Shown piece after piece: positions 57,861 to 64,000 of a stretch of DNA of 64,000 nt. The DNA lies in assembly GCA_028671895.1 (NCBI GenBank), contig CM053804.1, positions 1,617,001 through 1,681,000 of the forward strand, written 5' to 3'. Position 1 is the stretch's first letter, and each line of letters opens with the position of its first letter. This stretch comes from Oenanthe sinensis (taxonomy: Eukaryota > Streptophyta > Magnoliopsida > Apiales > Apiaceae). The notes under the pieces were generated by a model. That model worked only from the letters and a program-made list of their open reading frames with translations. It was not told the DNA's origin and did not search any database. A program made the translations under genes and the position numbers.

Positions 57861-59498
57861 AAAATGGAAAAAAGTCATCCATTTGAGTTAATCATTGGAA
57901 ATACAGAAGATGGTGTCAAAACAAGAAGTTCTAATCAAAATGAGTGTCTGTATAATAGCTTCCTATTTCAAAAAAAACCTAAAATAGTTGAAGATACTCT
58001 CAAGGATCCTGATTGAGTATTGGCTATGCAAGAGGAACTCAATCAATTAAAAAGAAATAAAGTATGGAAGTTGGTGCCCAGACCAAAAAACAGATCAGTA
58101 ATTGGTACAAAATGGGTATTCAGAAAAAAGATGGATGAAACTGGTACTGTGACTAGAAACAAGGCAAGGCATGTGACAAAGGGTTATTCACAAGAAGAAG
58201 AAATTGATTTTGATGAGACTTTTGCACTAGTTGCAAGAATGGAAGCAATCAGAATTTTTCCAGCCTATGCTGCACATGCAAATTTCAAAGTCTACCAGAT
58301 GGATGAGAAAAGTGCATTTTTGAATGGAGAACTAGAGGAAGAAGTCTATGTGGAAAACCACCTGGTTTTAAGATCCAAATTATCCTGACTTTGCCTACTA
58401 TCAACTCAAAGCACTATATGGCTTAAAATAAGAACCAAGGGTTAGGTATGACACTTTATCTCAGTTTCTCATTGAGAGTCACTTCACAAGAGGTATTATA
58501 TATAAAAATCTATTTCATAGAAATATTAATGGCTCAATTATTCTTGTTCAAATTTATGTGGATGGCATTATATTTGGCTCACCTGATGAGAGACTTTGTA
58601 AAAAGTTTACCAAATTAATGCAAAGTAAGTATAGAATGATCATGATGGGAGAACTTACCTACTTTCTTGATTTGCAAGTCAAACAGTTAAGGATAGTATT
58701 TTTATAAATCAAACTAAGTACATTCATGACTTGTTGAAGAAATTTAACTTAAGTGAATGTTCTTCTACAAAAACTCTCATGACCACTGCCACTAAACTTG
58801 AATTGAATACTAAGGAAACTAAAGTGGACATTTCAAGTTATAGAGGCATGATAGGCTCACTTTTATACTTAACTACCAGTAGGCCACATATAATGTTTTC
58901 TACATGCTTGTATGTTAGATTTCAGGTTAATCTTAGAGAATTTCATTAATGGCTATTAAGAGAATTTTTAGATATCTCAAGGGTACACCAAATTTAGGTA
59001 TATGGTATCCTAATGATTCTGGTTTTGATCTAATAGGCTACTCAGATGCAGAATATGTAGGTTGTAAAATAGACATGAAAAGTACAACATGCACCTGCCA
59101 ATTTCTAGGAAACAAACTTGTATCATGGTTTAGCAAGAAGCAACACTCAGTGTCAACTTCAACTGCAGAAGCTGAGTACATTACTTCTGGAAATTGATGT
59201 GCACAAATATTATGGATGAAGAATCAATTATTTGACTATGGGTTCAACATGAACAAGATTCCTATCTTTTGTGATAATACAAGTGTCATTGTCATAACTG
59301 AAAATCCTGTGTAATATTCCAGAACCAAGCACATTGACATAAGGTATCATTTCTTTAGGGAACATGTAATGAATGGTACAGTTGAATTACATTTTGTCCC
59401 TAGTGAACAACAACTTGCAGAAATTTTTACCAAACCTCTAGCTGAATCTACTTTTGATATATTTATCTGTGAGTTATGTATGCTCAATTTTACTTAAA
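57861..59498 (+). pseudogene. RT and RNase H of element C
   Basis: RT starts at about 58020 (AMQEELNQLKRNKVWKLVPR, KWVFRKKMDETGTVTRNKAR). The conserved MDVKSAFLNG reads MDEKSAFLNG. The catalytic YVDD reads YVDG (near 58556), which removes an essential Asp. Frame is lost near 58350 and recovered after. RNase H pieces at 58731-59197 and beyond (GYSDAEYVG, STSTAEAEYIT, KHIDIRYHFFREHV, EIFTKPLA) end at about 59498. Stops include a TGA for Trp before 58020 and TAA for Gln in LK*EPR. Confidence 0.88.
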
Positions 59499-59564
59499 AT
59501 TATGATAATATCTATCAAGTTATATTTAGTTTTATGCATCCATTGTTTAAATTTATATGTTGAA

Positions 59565-59830
59565 TCCAAGTGATCAATTGATAAGTATATTAGTTAGCAA
59601 TGGATATTTTTCAGCCATCAATGGATTATTTTAATCAACTGATAAAATATATATCTATCAATGGATATTTATCTATCGACGGATAATTACTTTAGTAATT
59701 ATTTATCGATTGATAAATTATTTAGTATCAATGGATGTGATTACCCATCGATGGTAATAGAATTTTATTCCTTTCTAAACATCCATTGACTACTCTTTCA
59801 ATTAGCCGTTGATACTCTATTTTAGCCATC
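59565..59830. repeat. second word array of element C, before ORF3
   Basis: About ten copies of ATCAATGGATA, CATCGATGG, TCAACTGATA and similar, as in the U3 of its LTR. A TATAAA box follows at 59855-59860. Confidence 0.85.
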
Positions 59831-59854
59831 GACAAATACATATACATCTGTATG

Positions 59855-59860
59855 TATAAA
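59855..59860 (+). promoter_or_regulatory. possible internal promoter of element C ORF3
   Basis: GTATAAAG lies directly downstream of the word array and about 265 bases before the ORF3 ATG at 60123, the same order as in the LTR (array, TATA, leader). Confidence 0.5.
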
Positions 59861-60122
59861 GTCGATTACTATTTAGAGTATGTCTCTCTATCTTATTTTC
59901 AAACGGACATTTCTTTTCAGTAAAATAGTAAAATAAATTGAAGTGACTTATTTTCAAGTCATTTTATTCTTGAAAAATATAAAGAGCAGTTTCAATTCTT
60001 GTTTTATCTCACATGTTATTTTTGCTTAACACTTTATTTCCATTATTCTTCTCTCTAAGAATCTTAAGGCAATGAACTCAGTTTCTTTCTAGTTTCTTCT
60101 CTAATCCTTTCTAAGAACAGTA

Positions 60123-62560
60123 ATGGCACTACAAAAAAAATCTCATCATACAACTTCATTGCTTGCATGATAGTGGAGGATGCCCCATCGGATTTCTATC
60201 CATTGATGAAGTTTTTAAGTGAATTCAAGTTGTCAAAGGCTCTAAGTGGAGCACCAACTATTGTCTGTGAACTTGCAGAAGAGTTCTGAAAGTCTGCAGA
60301 GGTATCCAAAGATGGAAAGGTAATCTCTTATACTTGTAGAAGTAAACCCTATACTCTTACTAGTGTTATTATTTCTGAATGCTTAGAGATTCCTGATGAT
60401 AATACTGATGTCAAGCCGAAGGATGAAGACATTAGAAATATGTTAGCCTCTGTTAATTATGTTGAAAATGAATGTAATCTTGGAGAGGTAGTTAGGAAAA
60501 ACTTAAGAAAAAAGTAGAGCTATTTCTTTGATGCCATTATCAAGGTATTTTCTGGAAAAATAAGCAATTTTGATGGTATTACAACCAGTATTTAACAAAT
60601 TTCTTATAGTATCCTATTTGATAAGTATTTTTATCTTGACACATTACTCCTAAATGAGTTAATTGCTAAGTTAGGCAATAAAGAGTCTAGGAAAAATAAC
60701 ATCTATTTTGCTAGATTCATTATGTTGTTTACTAACCACTTTGTTGGAGAACTTGAGATCACAAATGACATTGAGACAATGGAGCCATGACCTCAGAACA
60801 AAAGTGTCTTCAAGGACTTGGTGAGAATCAACTTACACCCTAAGTTGTGCCTCATATATCCCTCTTTTGTGCAGGTATTTCTCAAAACTCATAACTTCTC
60901 TTTCCTTGAGGTAAAAATACATCTTTCGTTGCCTTCTGTAACAATGAAGGGAGTTGGAAATTCCCCCATCCCTCCTGCCTAAGTTGTAAAAACTTCTAAA
61001 TTCAAATCTAAGAAAACCGCCTTAATAGTTTCTCAACAAACTGTTGTTGTAAAACCAAGAAAAAGAAAAACCATTGAGGGTAGTGTGAAGGTGGTTGTTG
61101 AGGGTGAGGGAACTGGCCAACATCAAGAAAACTAGAAGAATAAGAATGGTAAGGATGAGAATGACCAACCAGTTTCCACTCCAATCTCTCAAAAGATTGA
61201 GATTGTGATAAAGGATTTAAGCACATCACTAGTTGCACCTTGTCAACAAGGTGTAGTTATTGAAAATAGGTCTCAACCAGGACCATCTGATGGGGTTAAG
61301 GGACACAAAGTAGTTCAAACCTTCAAAAAAAAAGAGTAATGTAGATGTACAAGGGGAACACACAACTGTAAAGCCAAATGAGAATTTGATGGAGCCTTCA
61401 GTTTCTTCTCTTGATGTGTCTCAGGCAAATGCTAAGACATAGCCCCATTCATTATATATCCCTTCTCCTCAATCTCCTTCAAAATCTATTTCTTCAGAAA
61501 CTTTGATGATAGATAACATCAATGTTTCAAATTCATCCTCTTTATAACTCAGGGTGGAGCCAACACTCTCACCTGACTCACCACATAAGGGTAACACCAT
61601 GGTTGATCAGGATAAAAATAAAAATTCTCCTAAGTTAACGGATATTTCTCAATCAACTGATAATATCCAACATCCATTAACTTTTATTCATCCATCGATA
61701 GATATCCTCACATCCATCGATGAGCTTCAATCAACTGATATTCATCAATTGATGGATATTTCTCATCCATCGATTGACACTTCTATTCCTAATGATGAAA
61801 CATCTGTTGAGATTGATATCACTTTGCCCATTGATGAAACAATTCAAGTTGCAAATACACTTCTAGGATTGAGTGGAGTGGGTGAGGTGTGTGAGAGACA
61901 GGATTTGCATATCCTGGCAAAATGAGAGAATGTGAATAAGAGGCCCTCAAAGGAGATGGTGTGAGCAAAGAGAATTCCACCTTAGAAGGGGATGAAAATG
62001 GTGAGGCTTATGAGGGAGAGGTGAGAATCCATGATGTGATCCTGATGCAAGAAAAAAGAGAAGAGAATGAGAGAGAAACTAATTTCACCATCTCATGAAG
62101 CATCAACTTCTAAAACTGAGCAATTTGTAGCAGAACTCACCCAGGAGTTGGGGTTGGAGTCATGGGAAATGGAGAGAGTGGAGTTCTTGTAAGAGTTGCA
62201 GATGCCCACATGGTGGAGAATGATGAAATTGATGTTAATTTGGATAATGATACATTTCAACATGAAGATCCTTATTATCAGAAATTAGCAGCAGTCACTA
62301 ACTAAGAGGCTGAGAAGATTTTAGGGTTGGTGTAGACAAAAGAAGAGTTTAGAAGTGGGAAGGAGAATCTATCGAGGATGTCTGATGATGTTTCTCATAT
62401 GAATCCTGAAGACTTTGAGTCTGATGAGGATGTTGGCACATTAGAGCCAATCATGAGAAATGATGATGTTACCAAGGCTGATGCTGAGAAGGAGATTATG
62501 TCACAATATAGAAGATCAATGGCTGAAGTAGATCTTCAGGACCCTGTGTAGAGAACAATT
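60123..62560 (+). pseudogene. ORF3 of element C, decayed
   Basis: ATG 60123 (MALQKKSHHTTS). After early breaks a frame from about 60168 reads EDAPSDFYPLMKFLSEFKLS, then YTLTSVIISECLEIP, SYFFDAIIKVFSGKISNFDG and NNIYFARFIMLFTNHFVGEL. This is the plant transposon protein type seen in third ORFs of Sireviruses, distinct in sequence from ORF3 at 46211. A Lys-rich stretch follows, then a Ser/Asp-rich part at 61554-61925 in which the element's DNA word encodes repeats such as QSTDNIQ, PSIDIL and PSIDTS. Many stops. The end is unclear. Confidence 0.7.
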
Positions 62561-62622
62561 TTAATTTTTACAGGGACAATATTAAAATCCAGAAAATGCA
62601 GGTGTCTGGTACAAAATACCCT

Positions 62623-62768
62623 GCTCAAGTCTTCCTTGAGATCATCATTATAGTCACATATTTTTTAACTCGATAAAGAAAAAAGATATTTTGTGTTGCA
62701 ACATATGTTTCTCTATACGTTTTCAAATCAAAATTTCTTAGCTTTCGGAGAATACATCAGTCTGTTAA
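62623..62768. repeat. host block X, copy 2
   Basis: 62623-62707 (GCTCAAGTCTTCCTTGAGAT...) matches 30339-30423. The remainder up to the LTR edge at 62769 is weakly similar to the sequence after copy 1. Confidence 0.75.
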
Positions 62769-64000
62769 TGTTAGGCCCCGGAAGTATCGTAGAAGGGGGG
62801 TTGAATACGATACTCACTAAATTAAAAAATTCTTTCGAATCTTTTACGGATAAATAATTTAGAGTTCGGTTAGTGGGCTCGTGTTCTTGAGGTGAATAGT
62901 GTTTACGGAGCTGCTTACTAATTTTCTGTGTTTAGGATTAATCATTTGGGTTCTAGAAAATCAGCAGGAAAATAAACAACACAAGATTCGGGGAATATAT
63001 CATTGATAAATATAAACCCTGAGGTTGCTACACCCGGTCAACAAATCCGGTCCGAAGAACAAGTTCTTCGCTGCTTAACAAAAACATATAACTCTCAATT
63101 TCCTATACAAGTATTTCTAGATCAGTACAAAGAAAACTAAGACCGTAGAGAGTGATATATAGTGGCCCTGAACATTTTCCGTTAAGGTACCGGCCACTAA
63201 TACATCTCCGGTGAAGAGGTATAGATTTTTCTGGGTTCTCTCCTCTCCGGCTTCGTCTTCTCTCTCTCAGGTTATTTTTGTTGTGTTGCTGAAGACTCTG
63301 CGAATGAATGGCTCTGCTTCAATTTATGTGTAGGCTTTTTCAGTACAGCTACGTGGCTTCATGTGGTCCAAGTAACTGAGCTGCTTCTTCACTTCTTGAA
63401 TTAACAACCGTCGAGACATTTTATTTATAACCATCGGTGAGTCTGTTGATAACCGTCGAGACTGAAATAAATCACTTAAAACAATTTTGCTCAAGAATAT
63501 CAATGATAGGTGGCATGCTGTGGCTGGCTGTAGATTAAACAATCTTAAACCCTCAACTATCGAAGTGCCATAACTATCGAGACTTAACCGTCGATGGAAT
63601 AAATAATCTGGATATTTATCTGAGTCCCTTAACTATCGAGATGCTGTAACCGTCGAGATGAAACAGTCGAACCCAATAACTATCGACTCAAAATGCATAA
63701 CCGTCGAGTGAAATAAAATAAATAATATATCCAAAATGGTAACCGTCGAGTGATTTGCTAACCGTCGGTAAATAAGACGAAATAGCCAAACAGGAATCCC
63801 AACCGTCGGAAATAAGACAAAACAACCAAACAGCCTATAACCAACTATCGGTAAATAAGACGAAACAGCAAAACAGCTAAAACCAACTGTCGGTAATTCA
63901 CCTTAGCCGTTTTTCCAACGATTCAAAGCTCTGTAATATTTCTTTTCACTGCAACCAAGTTAATAAATTTACCTTTACTACTTGAACTTGATTTTCTCCG
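62769..64000 (-). mobile_element. minus-strand LTR D, cut by the window end
   Basis: The left edge is TGTTAGGCCCCGGAAG. AGAAGGGGGGTTGAATACGA is the complement of the conserved Sirevirus LTR end. No primer-site complement lies to the left, so it is a 3' or solo LTR. A minus-strand TATATATC is at 63161-63154. Upstream of it, from about 63405 to 63900, AACCGTCGAG, AACTATCGAG and ACCGTCGGTAAATAAGACGA words recur about 20 times. Open frames here are by-products. Confidence 0.75.
63405..63900. repeat. spaced CCGTCGAG/CTATCGAG word array in LTR D
   Basis: About 20 copies of (A)AC(C/T)(G/A)TCG(A/G)G, spaced 10-40 bases. In the right part they are joined to AAATAAGACGAAA as a looser tandem. Confidence 0.85.

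Larger units (their letters stand above)
53476..62622 (+). mobile_element. Sirevirus-like element C, truncated
   Basis: 5' LTR, decayed primer site, gag, protease, integrase, RT, RNase H and a third ORF, all on the + strand and all broken. The gag N-terminus and the leader are missing next to the primer site. The 3' LTR is missing: the sequence breaks off at 62622 into host block X. The word ATCAATGGATA/TATCCATTGAT and its variants recur in the LTR, in the integrase-RT linker, before ORF3 and in ORF3. Confidence 0.85.

Noticed and set aside
60126..60140. CACTACAAAAAAAA as a second CACTA terminus
   Set aside because: It is the start of ORF3 of element C (codons after ATG 60123); no matching inverted end or subterminal repeats.

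Overview
The window is plant nuclear DNA, most likely from a eudicot with an AT-rich, repeat-rich genome. It holds no intact host gene that I can recognise. Almost everything is LTR retrotransposon, in several lineages and several states of decay, plus a CACTA-like DNA transposon end, microsatellites and short stretches of anonymous AT-rich DNA. The lineage calls rest on domain order, primer-binding sites, LTR ends and target-site duplications (TSDs) read directly from the sequence. I ran no database search.

Layout from left to right. 1-3165: 3' part of a Ty3/gypsy (Tat-like) element on the + strand, with an integrase remnant, a long repeat-filled post-pol region and a 3' LTR at 2319-3165. 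3166 to about 6430: 5' end of a minus-strand Ty1/copia Sirevirus-like element (A) with LTR from 4838. 6745 to about 10380: 5' end of a second minus-strand Sirevirus-like element (B), gag plus LTR. 10540-10779: CACTA-like terminus. 11354-21236: nearly complete but decayed Tat-lineage Ty3/gypsy element (Tat2). It lacks the catalytic part of reverse transcriptase and carries an antisense, apparently spliced extra gene. 21344-28435: a 7.1 kb element with an Athila-type primer site, identical-length 984 bp LTRs and TSD ACTTA. It has gag and protease, but pol stops where reverse transcriptase should begin. 28436-32794: AT-rich background with microsatellites and diverged duplications. 32795-52850: a very large (20.06 kb) Sirevirus with 3.6 kb LTRs, TSD ATATC, long gag, pol and an extra third ORF. 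52856-53475: background. 53476-62622: another Sirevirus-like element (C) on the + strand, truncated at both internal ends and lacking its 3' LTR. 62769-64000: start of a further minus-strand LTR (D).

The coding genes are retrotransposon gag, protease, integrase, reverse transcriptase and RNase H, plus extra ORFs. None of the elements looks autonomous. Premature stops sit mostly where glutamine (CAA/CAG) or tryptophan is expected, which fits C-to-T decay of methylated transposons. The most interesting structures are: (i) an antisense gene inside Tat2 whose frame is kept only by splicing GT-AG introns; (ii) an array of five hairpins with compensatory stem changes in the leader of the 20 kb Sirevirus; (iii) family-specific short-word arrays upstream of the TATA box in several unrelated LTRs; and (iv) in element C, the same word repeated upstream of an internal TATA box before ORF3 and inside two coding linkers.
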